From Nitrospinota bacterium (GTDB lineage: Bacteria; Nitrospinota_A; UBA7883; JACRLM01): a stretch of DNA of 26,648 bases. The stretch lies in contig JADGAO010000010.1 in assembly GCA_015231995.1 (NCBI GenBank), positions 1 through 26,648 of the forward strand. Reading direction: 5' to 3'. The number at the start of each line of letters is the position of its first letter. Position 1 is the first letter of the stretch. Shown here piece after piece: positions 20,951 through 26,648 of this stretch. A program made the translations under genes and the position numbers. The notes beneath the pieces were generated by a model, which was not told the DNA's origin, made no database searches, and worked only from the letters and a program-made list of their open reading frames with translations.

Positions 20951-22336
20951 GAAAGTAAAAGCGTTCTCGTCGTTGACGACGAAGAGGAGATGCGGTCTGC
21001 CTTGAAAGAGGCTCTGAGCAGGGCGGGCCACGCCGTGCTCACCGCGAGGGACGGCGAGGAGGGCTTGCGCATGTTCGAGGAGCGTTCGCCCAACATCGTC
21101 ATCTCCGACGTGCGTATGCCGCGCATGAACGGGCTTGACCTGCTCCGCGCCGTGCGTGTGAAAAACAGGGAGACGCCGTTCGTCATCATCACCGCCTACG
21201 CTTCCGTGGACGACGCGGTGACCGCCATGAAAGACGGCGCCACGGATTATCTGTTAAAACCCTTTTCCGCCGACACGCTCGACGACCTGTTCCACCGCGT
21301 CTTCGATAACGGCGAAAGGGTGAAAGCCGCCGTCCGCCCTCGCCCGGCGGAGGAACGCGGCGCAGGCTCTAAACGGGAAATCATCACATCAAACGAGGCC
21401 ATGACGCGGGTCGTCGAGTTGGCCAGAAAAGTCGCGTCGAGCAAATCCACCGCGCTCATCCACGGGGAGTCTGGCACGGGCAAGGAATTGCTCTCCCGAT
21501 TCATCCACGAAAACTCGGACAGGGCCAACGGCCCGTTCGTAGCCGTCAACTGCGCGGCTCTGCCGGAGACTCTGCTGGAGTCGGAATTGTTCGGCCACGA
21601 AAAAGGCTCGTTCACCGGAGCCATCGCCCGCAAGATGGGCAAGTTCGAGCTTGCGGACAAAGGCACGATACTGCTCGACGAGATCACGGAGATGGACCCG
21701 CAACTGCAAGCCAAGCTCCTGCGCGTCCTGCAGGAGGGTGAGATTGACCGTGTCGGCGGGGCGCATCCGACGCCGGTGGATGTGCGCGTGCTCGCCACTA
21801 CCAACAGGGATATTAAAAAAGCGGTGGCGGAAGGGAAGTTCCGCGAAGACCTTTATTTCCGCCTCAACGTCATCCCGCTCTATCTTCCTCCGCTCCGCGA
21901 CAGGACGGGCGACATCCCCATTCTCGTCAGCCGGTTCATAGACAAGTTCAACAGGCTGATGGGCAAGTCCGTAACCGGGGTGAACGCCGAAGCGATGGAC
22001 GCGCTGGCTAAAAACCAGTGGAAAGGCAACGTGCGTGAATTGGAAAACGTGATGGAACGCGCCGTTCTGCTGGCTTCCGGCGAAACGATAACACTCGCCG
22101 ATCTGATGATGGAGCCTGTAGCGGAAATGGCCGAGGGTGCGAAGGCGACTGTCGGCGACGAGGCGATGGCAGGGCCGGACATGACAGTGGCGGAAATGGA
22201 AAGAAAACTTATTCTGCGCACGCTCGACAGGTCCAGCGGCAACAGGACGAAAGCGGCGGAGACGCTCGGCGTTTCCATAAGGACTCTTCGCAACAAACTT
22301 AACGAATACAAGATCAGCCATGGGATTGATGTTTAA
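20948..22336 (+). CDS. NtrC/FlrC-type sigma-54-dependent response regulator (apparent ATA start)
   Basis: 462 residues if read from ATA 20948. The receiver domain has VLVVDDEEE with D10/D11, phospho-acceptor D54, T82 and K104. The AAA+ domain has GESGTGKE Walker A (173-180), GSFTGA (220-225, a Ser variant of the GAFTGA sigma-54 contact loop), Walker B TILLDE (240-245) and an intact R-finger region. The C-terminal Fis-type helix-turn-helix runs GNRTKAAETLGVSIRTLRNKL. It would activate sigma-54 promoters when phosphorylated, most likely by the kinase at 18964-20106. The first standard start (ATG 20990) would delete strand beta-1 and the acidic pair, so it is unlikely to make a working receiver. 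The reading frame is otherwise clean. FlrC/FleR or AtoC-like roles fit; targets are not visible. Confidence 0.88.
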   Translation: MESKSVLVVDDEEEMRSALKEALSRAGHAVLTARDGEEGLRMFEERSPNIVISDVRMPRMNGLDLLRAVRVKNRETPFVIITAYASVDDAVTAMKDGATDYLLKPFSADTLDDLFHRVFDNGERVKAAVRPRPAEERGAGSKREIITSNEAMTRVVELARKVASSKSTALIHGESGTGKELLSRFIHENSDRANGPFVAVNCAALPETLLESELFGHEKGSFTGAIARKMGKFELADKGTILLDEITEMDPQLQAKLLRVLQEGEIDRVGGAHPTPVDVRVLATTNRDIKKAVAEGKFREDLYFRLNVIPLYLPPLRDRTGDIPILVSRFIDKFNRLMGKSVTGVNAEAMDALAKNQWKGNVRELENVMERAVLLASGETITLADLMMEPVAEMAEGAKATVGDEAMAGPDMTVAEMERKLILRTLDRSSGNRTKAAETLGVSIRTLRNKLNEYKISHGIDV

Positions 22337-22371
22337 TATGGGCGACCCGGTGGATAGCTCGCTCTTCGCCC

Positions 22372-22529
22372 CCCTGATAAGGAGAGCTTTGCGTAATCAA
22401 ACGATTTTCATATTTTGTCATCCTGAGGGAGCCTTGGCGACCGAAGGATCAAATAAAAATAGATTCTTCGCTGGCGCTCAGAATGACAATATTGCGAACG
22501 TGATGGATTATGCAAAACTCTCCCTGATA
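22372..22529. repeat. Family B MITE-like element with possible 8-bp target duplication
   Basis: Termini GGAGAGCTTTGCGTAATC (22381-22398) and GATTATGCAAAACTCTCC (22506-22523) are inverted copies with two mismatches. The interior carries TTTTGTCATCCTGAGGGAGC and CTCAGAATGACAAT. The 8-mer CCCTGATA flanks it on both sides (22372-22379 and 22522-22529; the right copy overlaps the terminus by two bases), as expected for a target-site duplication. The left half matches about 6031-6085 closely. It sits between the activator stop and the SpoIID coding region. Confidence 0.75.
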
Positions 22530-23693
22530 CGGGAGGTGGCTCGTACCCGCGCCGGAGGGGTTTCCAGACTCCTTGCCGCCACGATGATGACGGCTCTTGT
22601 CGTGATCCCCGCCTCCGCAAACGGTAACACCGTGCGTATAGCGGTGGACAAAGGGTTCAAGGTGTCGGCCTCTTCCAACGCTCCAATGGCCGTCAGGTTC
22701 GAGCCGGAAGAATGCCATCAGGGCCTCGACGGCGCGAAACTGATAACGGCGCGGGCGACGCGTGTCGGAATGGATATTAACGGCCACGCCACGGCGTGCC
22801 GGACGGTCTTGATGGAATCGCCGGAGCCGATACGGGTAGGCTCCAAGGATTATCCGGGATTGATGATCCTTGCCCGCGACGGTTCCGGGATAACAGCGGT
22901 CAACCATGTGGACATGGAAGATTACATAGCCAGCGTCATCTCGTCGGAGATGGGCTCCAACTGGCCGCTGGAGGCTCTCAAGGCCCAGGCCGTGGCCTCG
23001 CGCACGTTTGCGATGTACCAGATGGAGAGAAGCCGCGAGGCGCTTTACGATATGGAAAGCACGGTGCGTTCGCAGGTTTACCGTGGACTCTACGAAGGTG
23101 ACAGGGTGAAAGAGGCGGTTGACTCCACCAGAGGACTTATCGCCGTTTACGACGGAGCGCCTGCGGGGACGTTTTACCACAGCTCTTCCGGTGGTCGCAC
23201 GGAAAACCCCAGAGAGGTCTGGGGAAGGGAACGCCTCCCCTATCTTGCCAGCAAACCGGCTCTTTTCGAGGAACGCTCGCCGCATTTCAACTGGCGGCTC
23301 CGCCTGAGCGCCGGGGAGATAAGGGACAAACTTAAAAAGGCGGGTTTCACCACTGGCTCAGTGATATCCATCGAGCCTGTTTCATTCACATCGTCCGGGC
23401 GAGTGGCCAGGCTCCGGCTTGTCCTCGGGCCGAACAAGCGGAAGGTTGAACTGCGGGGCGAATATTTCCGCAAGATAATCGGGGATACGCGCCTGCCGTC
23501 CACAAAATTCCGGGTGGCGAAAGATAGCTCCGGCGCATACACATTTATCGGCCAGGGTTACGGCCACGGGGTCGGGATGAGCCAGTGGAGCGCGCGCGGT
23601 CTTGCAGATCACGGAAGAGGTTTTGAGGAGATTATTCAGGCTTTCTATCCCGGCGTGACGATAGCCCCGTTCGGCAAACAGCAAAACCTGTGA
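22503..23693 (+). CDS. SpoIID/LytB-domain protein
   Basis: 396 residues from ATG 22503. A basic leader then a hydrophobic signal (about 22-38, ending ASANG) indicates export. Residues about 42-390 form a SpoIID/LytB domain: MEDYIASVISSEMGSNWPLEALKAQAVASRTFAM (138-171) with the conserved Glu at 149, YHSSSGGRTENPREVWG (225-241), and the C-terminal YGHGVGMSQWSARGLADHGRGF (353-374) with YPGVTI. SpoIID is a lytic transglycosylase that cuts denuded glycan strands during sporulation; homologues in non-sporulating Gram-negatives are thought to act on the cell wall. The true start is uncertain because a MITE-like element covers the 5' end: the frame is open back to 22320, and ATG 22338 or the pair at 22590 are alternatives. 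No clear ribosome-binding site precedes 22503. Confidence 0.88.
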   Translation: MDYAKLSLIREVARTRAGGVSRLLAATMMTALVVIPASANGNTVRIAVDKGFKVSASSNAPMAVRFEPEECHQGLDGAKLITARATRVGMDINGHATACRTVLMESPEPIRVGSKDYPGLMILARDGSGITAVNHVDMEDYIASVISSEMGSNWPLEALKAQAVASRTFAMYQMERSREALYDMESTVRSQVYRGLYEGDRVKEAVDSTRGLIAVYDGAPAGTFYHSSSGGRTENPREVWGRERLPYLASKPALFEERSPHFNWRLRLSAGEIRDKLKKAGFTTGSVISIEPVSFTSSGRVARLRLVLGPNKRKVELRGEYFRKIIGDTRLPSTKFRVAKDSSGAYTFIGQGYGHGVGMSQWSARGLADHGRGFEEIIQAFYPGVTIAPFGKQQNL

Positions 23694-23726
23694 CAGGGGA
23701 GTAGCATCCTTGGGGGCGCTCTTTTC

Positions 23727-23790
23727 GTCATCCTGAGGGAGTCCTGTTTTTGTCATCCTGAAGGAGTCCTCGACTGAAGGATCACTATAA
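23727..23790. repeat. Partial family B repeats
   Basis: GTCATCCTGAGGGAGTCCT (23727-23745) and GTCATCCTGAAGGAGTCCT (23752-23770) are near-identical direct copies 25 bp apart, followed by CTGAAGGATCA. They lie in the 373-bp gap 23694-24066. The rest of the gap is AT-rich with no gene, apart from the promoter at 23958-23986. Confidence 0.65.
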
Positions 23791-23957
23791 AAAAATTCTT
23801 CACCCCATCCAAAATATGAAGATTTTTTCCGGCAAACAACAAAAAATGACTAAAAATCAGACACCCTGATTACAAAAGTTGCCCTATCCTGACTCTCTCC
23901 CAAACCTTTAGTTGTTAAAAATCAAGCATGTAAAACCACGCGCTCTAAACGCGTTTG

Positions 23958-23986
23958 TTGGTATTCAGCTTGCATGTTCATATAAA
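23958..23986 (+). promoter_or_regulatory. Sigma-70-like promoter for the small unknown gene
   Basis: TTGGTA (23958-23963), a 17-bp spacer and TATAAA (23981-23986). Transcription would start near 23993, giving a leader of about 75 nt before ATG 24067. A small palindrome, ACGCG/CGCGT (about 23938-23954), lies just upstream. Confidence 0.55.
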
Positions 23987-24066
23987 ACAAAGAAGCTTAT
24001 TATTATTTCCAGTGAAGGTTCCGATAAGTATAGTCAGAAGAGGAACCCACACAAGGAGGCGTGGTC

Positions 24067-24444
24067 ATGGACGGGAAAAGCAGTGACAAGGAATTAAAAG
24101 CCTTATCGCACGCGATAATGGAAGCCATAACCAACAACGAGGACGTGATGGCTATGCTTAACGACCTCAAACAGAGAAAAGTAGTGGATTCATCCACGCT
24201 TCTTGGATTGGCTTTGCGGATCGGCGAGATTATCGAAATTTCTGGTATGACGTTCAGGCAAGACGAGATCGAAGAGAAACAGACACAGCTCGACACGGAC
24301 GAGGCGGAGGAAACCGCCCAGCCCACGGCTTACGAAGTGATAGACGGCAGAGAGCTTTCGGCCAAGGAGCTGGCTTTCCAGTCCTGGTCTTCCGACAGGT
24401 TCGATGAGCGCGCGTGGCTCAAAAAAATGGGACTGATCTACTAA
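24067..24444 (+). CDS. Unknown small acidic helical protein
   Basis: 125 residues; I recognise no family. The N-terminal half (8-60) is predicted helical (LKALSHAIMEAITNNEDVMAM, then STLLGLALRIGEIIEI). Residues 65-88 are Glu/Asp/Gln-rich and probably flexible. A C-terminal stretch follows with ELSAKELAFQSWSSDRFDERAWLKKMGLIY character, aromatic and likely folded. There is no signal peptide, membrane helix, or Cys/His cluster. Expression is well supported: AAGGAGG (24053-24059) lies seven bases before the ATG and a sigma-70-like promoter lies upstream. A GTG at 24061 is in frame but overlaps the spacing to the ribosome-binding site. It is a lone gene; the next gene is convergent. It could be an adaptor or regulator, but nothing shows which. 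Confidence 0.78.
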   Translation: MDGKSSDKELKALSHAIMEAITNNEDVMAMLNDLKQRKVVDSSTLLGLALRIGEIIEISGMTFRQDEIEEKQTQLDTDEAEETAQPTAYEVIDGRELSAKELAFQSWSSDRFDERAWLKKMGLIY

Positions 24445-24453
24445 AAACGGCGC

Positions 24454-24482
24454 GGAGCGGGCGACGCGGAATCGCCCGCTCC
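24454..24482. repeat. Strong hairpin after the small unknown gene
   Basis: GGAGCGGGCGA (24454-24464), loop CGCGGAA, TCGCCCGCTCC (24472-24482): a perfect 11-bp stem starting nine bases after the stop of the 24067-24444 gene. No T-run follows, so intrinsic termination is uncertain; the position between convergent genes suits a terminator. Confidence 0.55.
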
Positions 24483-24623
24483 ATACGCTGTCATGTTGGA
24501 AATTTCGAAAGGTTGCAAGGCTAACAACGACGGCTGGACGCTCTCAAGCTTGAAAACCGATAACTAAGGTACCCCCCCTCACTTATTCGAGTTCCCCCCA
24601 ACGCTCAAGGGTGTCCAGCCCTG

Positions 24624-26543
24624 TCATCTCCATTCCACATTACGGATGAAAACCGCCAGGTTTCTGTCGTCGCCGCTTATGCCAGCCTGTTTCGGGTTCA
24701 GCGCGTAATCCGCCTCGAACCAGAAAACTTCGTTGGAGCCGACCGGTTTTTGGGTCGGGATCACGACCTCTCTCCAGGCGCTGTCCTGAAGGACAATCTC
24801 GTACCGTTGTCCGCCAGCCCAGACTCTAATTTTCTGAGGTCTTTTATCCAGTCCCGGCAATAACGCCGTCATTCGTATTGCCGCCGTTTTTCCTTTCACA
24901 CGCGAGACCATCACCGCCCGTTGTGAGGCCCAGCGTCCTTCGATTCCCTCTTCCACGCGTTCCCGGTTGTGAAACCCTACGAAGAATCCGTCATCCATCG
25001 GTCTTGATTTGATAAGCCATGCCTGGCGTCCCAGAGCAATCATCGCCACCAACGCAAAAACCGTCAGCGTCTTTTTGCCGGGACGCAAATTTGGAATGCT
25101 CGGCGCCGCCCATGCCGTCAAGATGCCCGCGAAAATCCAGAAGAAAATCTCGGTGGAACGGACGTATGAAAGAGTGTTGCCCAGGCCCAGGAAAATCCAG
25201 ACCGCCAGCGAAATGGCCGGAACCGCCATCAGGGCTTTTCTTTCCCGCGATTCCTCTTTTTTAAAGGCTCGCACGGCGCCAATCGCGCAAAGCGAAAAAA
25301 TAAGGCCCCATCCGGCCACCCCAAGCAATCCCTCTTCGGCCACTATCTGGAAATATTGGGAGTGCGCGTTTATGGGGACAAGCCCCGCGTTTTCCCGCGC
25401 CTTGAACGTGTCGTATAGCGAGTAAAAACTTCCCAATCCGCCGCCCAGCGCAGGCGAGGTTTTCATCATCCGCAAGGAGGCCCGGCTCAAAACCACCCGT
25501 GGATCCGAAAGGATCGTCTGTGGGCTGAAACGGCTGAGAATATCGTATCGGGAGGAGAAGAGGGCGCCCATGCCAGCCACGGCGACAAGGGCCACAAGGC
25601 CGATGGCCCATCGCGGGATTTTCCTTTTTTCGCCTGACGACCCGATGTACGCCGGTACCGCCAGGATAACGGCTATTGCCAGCGACACCAACCCCGCCCG
25701 TTGACCCGCCTGGAACGACATGAAGACCATCAACGCAAGCGCGACGGAATAGAGAGCCTCATAAGACCATCGCCCGCCCGTCTTTATCACGAAGTAAAGG
25801 GCCAGCGGTATCGTGAGGGAGAGGTAGTGGACAAGATACTGCTCGTTATAGGCGAAGGCGGTGACGGCGGCGTTGTGGGCGCCCACCATCGAAAGGCTCA
25901 GGTAATGCCATCGTTCGGCGTCGAGCGGAACCAGCCTGTAAAACATGAGCAGGCCCAGCACGCACACCCCGCCAGCCATGACGACGATGGCCTGATAAAT
26001 TTTCTTTATCTCATTATCGTCAAGTTGTTTGAAATGGCTGTGGGCGACGATCATCAGGCAGGCTCCGCTGCCCATGTTCATCAACATTCGCAGGTAGCGC
26101 AGAAAAGGGTCGTATGAGCCGACGGCCCAGATAGAGACAGCCTCCCGCCATGAATAGGCCCATAGGTTGCACAGCGACTCCATGGCGTTCAACGGCAGGG
26201 CGATTACGGAAACGGCGATTAAAAAAAGAACCGGCCATTTGAGCGGGAACTCGTATTTCCATCGCCCCATCAAAGCCCCGATGGCGCAGATCAGAAGAAG
26301 AGAGTAGATAAAAACATCCAGCAACCAGAAGCAGGGCCAGCTTGCCTCCCCCAGGAAAAACGGAAACGTAAGGAGAATGAACGTTATCCCGTTTACGGGG
26401 TGGAGTATGGCGACTGCGAAAAAGACCGCGAACAGGGCTACGGCGGAGAGCGTTTCGTTTATCCCAAGGAATGCGGGCAAAACCAGTGTGGCCGCGATGG
26501 CCGAGGCTATGACCAGGGGATTGACGACACGGTTCCTCGGCAT
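24624..26543 (-). CDS. O-antigen ligase/polymerase-family (WaaL/Wzy-like) membrane protein with C-terminal soluble domain
   Basis: 639 residues. About 11-12 membrane helices run from 8 to about 508. A Wzy_C-type region includes FQAGQRAGL (277-285, with the conserved Arg at 282) and a large periplasmic loop (about 330-400) ending NAHSQYFQIVAEEGLLG (392-408) with His394, the family's signature. Such proteins join O-polysaccharide or other glycans from undecaprenyl diphosphate to lipid A-core, or polymerise or glycosylate other acceptors. After the last helix, residues about 512-639 form a soluble, beta-rich extracytoplasmic domain (GRWASQRAV, IRVWAGGQRYEIVL, REVVIPTQ, FWFEADYALNP), unusual for WaaL and reminiscent of a carbohydrate-binding module. 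The ATG at 26543 has no clear ribosome-binding site. No glycan cluster is adjacent within the window, so the acceptor is unknown. Confidence 0.85.
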   Translation of the reverse strand: MPRNRVVNPLVIASAIAATLVLPAFLGINETLSAVALFAVFFAVAILHPVNGITFILLTFPFFLGEASWPCFWLLDVFIYSLLLICAIGALMGRWKYEFPLKWPVLFLIAVSVIALPLNAMESLCNLWAYSWREAVSIWAVGSYDPFLRYLRMLMNMGSGACLMIVAHSHFKQLDDNEIKKIYQAIVVMAGGVCVLGLLMFYRLVPLDAERWHYLSLSMVGAHNAAVTAFAYNEQYLVHYLSLTIPLALYFVIKTGGRWSYEALYSVALALMVFMSFQAGQRAGLVSLAIAVILAVPAYIGSSGEKRKIPRWAIGLVALVAVAGMGALFSSRYDILSRFSPQTILSDPRVVLSRASLRMMKTSPALGGGLGSFYSLYDTFKARENAGLVPINAHSQYFQIVAEEGLLGVAGWGLIFSLCAIGAVRAFKKEESRERKALMAVPAISLAVWIFLGLGNTLSYVRSTEIFFWIFAGILTAWAAPSIPNLRPGKKTLTVFALVAMIALGRQAWLIKSRPMDDGFFVGFHNRERVEEGIEGRWASQRAVMVSRVKGKTAAIRMTALLPGLDKRPQKIRVWAGGQRYEIVLQDSAWREVVIPTQKPVGSNEVFWFEADYALNPKQAGISGDDRNLAVFIRNVEWR

Positions 26544-26578
26544 TATCGGGAATTAACCTCTACTAAGCATCACTCAAA

Positions 26579-26648
26579 CTTTGTCCCCCTTACCAAGGGG
26601 GACCGCAACGCAGTTGCGAGGGGGTTTAATTAAACCCCTCCGGCGCGA
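26579..26648. repeat. GC-rich dispersed repeat at the window edge (truncated)
   Basis: TTTGTCCCCCTTACCAAGGG, then CGCAACGCAGTTGCGAGGGG and TTTAATTAAA, ending TCCGGCGCGA at the window edge. It is a close relative of 14586-14700. It lies just upstream of the ligase-like gene start and continues beyond the window. Confidence 0.65.

Noticed and set aside
21389..22321. A 310-codon minus-strand open frame opposite the sigma-54 activator
   Set aside because: The opposite strand encodes a perfect AAA+ activator; this frame has no domain signature.
23912..24097. A 61-codon open frame upstream of the small unknown gene
   Set aside because: It overlaps the promoter and ribosome-binding site of the better supported gene and has no ribosome-binding site itself.
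24454..24482. Calling this hairpin an intrinsic terminator
   Set aside because: The stem is strong but no T-run follows, so I kept it as a hairpin only.
26400..26633. A 77-codon plus-strand open frame at the window end
   Set aside because: It lies opposite the ligase-like gene start and runs into a dispersed repeat.
1..26648. tRNA, rRNA, riboswitch or prophage genes
   Set aside because: I saw no tRNA-like cloverleaf, rRNA segment, recognised riboswitch core, integrase or phage structural gene.

Overview
The window looks like chromosomal DNA from a Gram-negative, didermic bacterium. It carries lipid A synthesis (lpxB), an O-antigen ligase-like protein, a lipoprotein, AMIN/TPR envelope proteins and a sigma-54 activator with its sensor kinase. 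The moderately high GC, frequent ATA isoleucine codons, abundant Roadblock/MglA/DUF4388 genes and many intergenic palindromic repeats suggest a deltaproteobacterial, Nitrospinota or Nitrospirota-like lineage. No rRNA or tRNA is present to fix this, so the assignment is an inference.

Layout. Positions 1-1240 hold one small lipoprotein gene (minus strand) in a repeat-filled region. Positions 1242-3109 (+) hold a polyprenol-phosphate-mannose synthase-like glycosyltransferase overlapping lpxB by ATGA. Positions 3178-5943 (-) encode a large hybrid sensor kinase with a CXXCH-containing sensor domain, convergent with lpxB across a 68-bp palindrome. Positions 6185-13141 (-) form a tight seven-gene cluster behind a near-consensus sigma-70 promoter. 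In transcription order it encodes a TPR-Roadblock fusion, a Roadblock protein, an MglA-type Ras-like GTPase fused to a SurA/trigger-factor-like chaperone region, another Roadblock protein, a polytopic TPR/zinc-ribbon membrane protein, a DUF4388 protein with a membrane anchor and GspG-like C-terminus, and a MogA/MoaB-family protein. This is the most unusual part of the window: a GTPase switch with several Roadblock partners and two membrane partners, one of which could pass a signal across the inner membrane.

Positions 13949-18954 (+) hold a basic winged-helix protein that may be nucleoid-associated, a receiver-TPR protein with a strong promoter, and an 849-residue exported AMIN-like/TPR protein. 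Positions 18964-22336 hold an NtrB/FlrB-type cytoplasmic kinase and an NtrC/FlrC-type sigma-54 activator. They are separated by an inserted MNT/HEPN toxin-antitoxin pair plus repeats. The activator has no ATG, GTG or TTG start that keeps its receiver domain intact; an ATA codon sits where the start should be. A SpoIID/LytB-domain protein follows (to 23693), with its 5' end remodelled by a MITE-like element. Then come a small unknown gene with a clear promoter and ribosome-binding site, and a minus-strand O-antigen ligase-family membrane protein with an extra C-terminal soluble domain.

Repeats. At least two families of non-coding elements recur. Family A has five copies of a multi-hairpin element whose two main hairpins have complementary pentaloops (TTCTT and AAGAA). 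Family B is MITE-like, with termini of the type GTCATCCTGAGGGAG. Together they fill most intergenic gaps. I see no CRISPR array, transposase gene, rRNA or tRNA.
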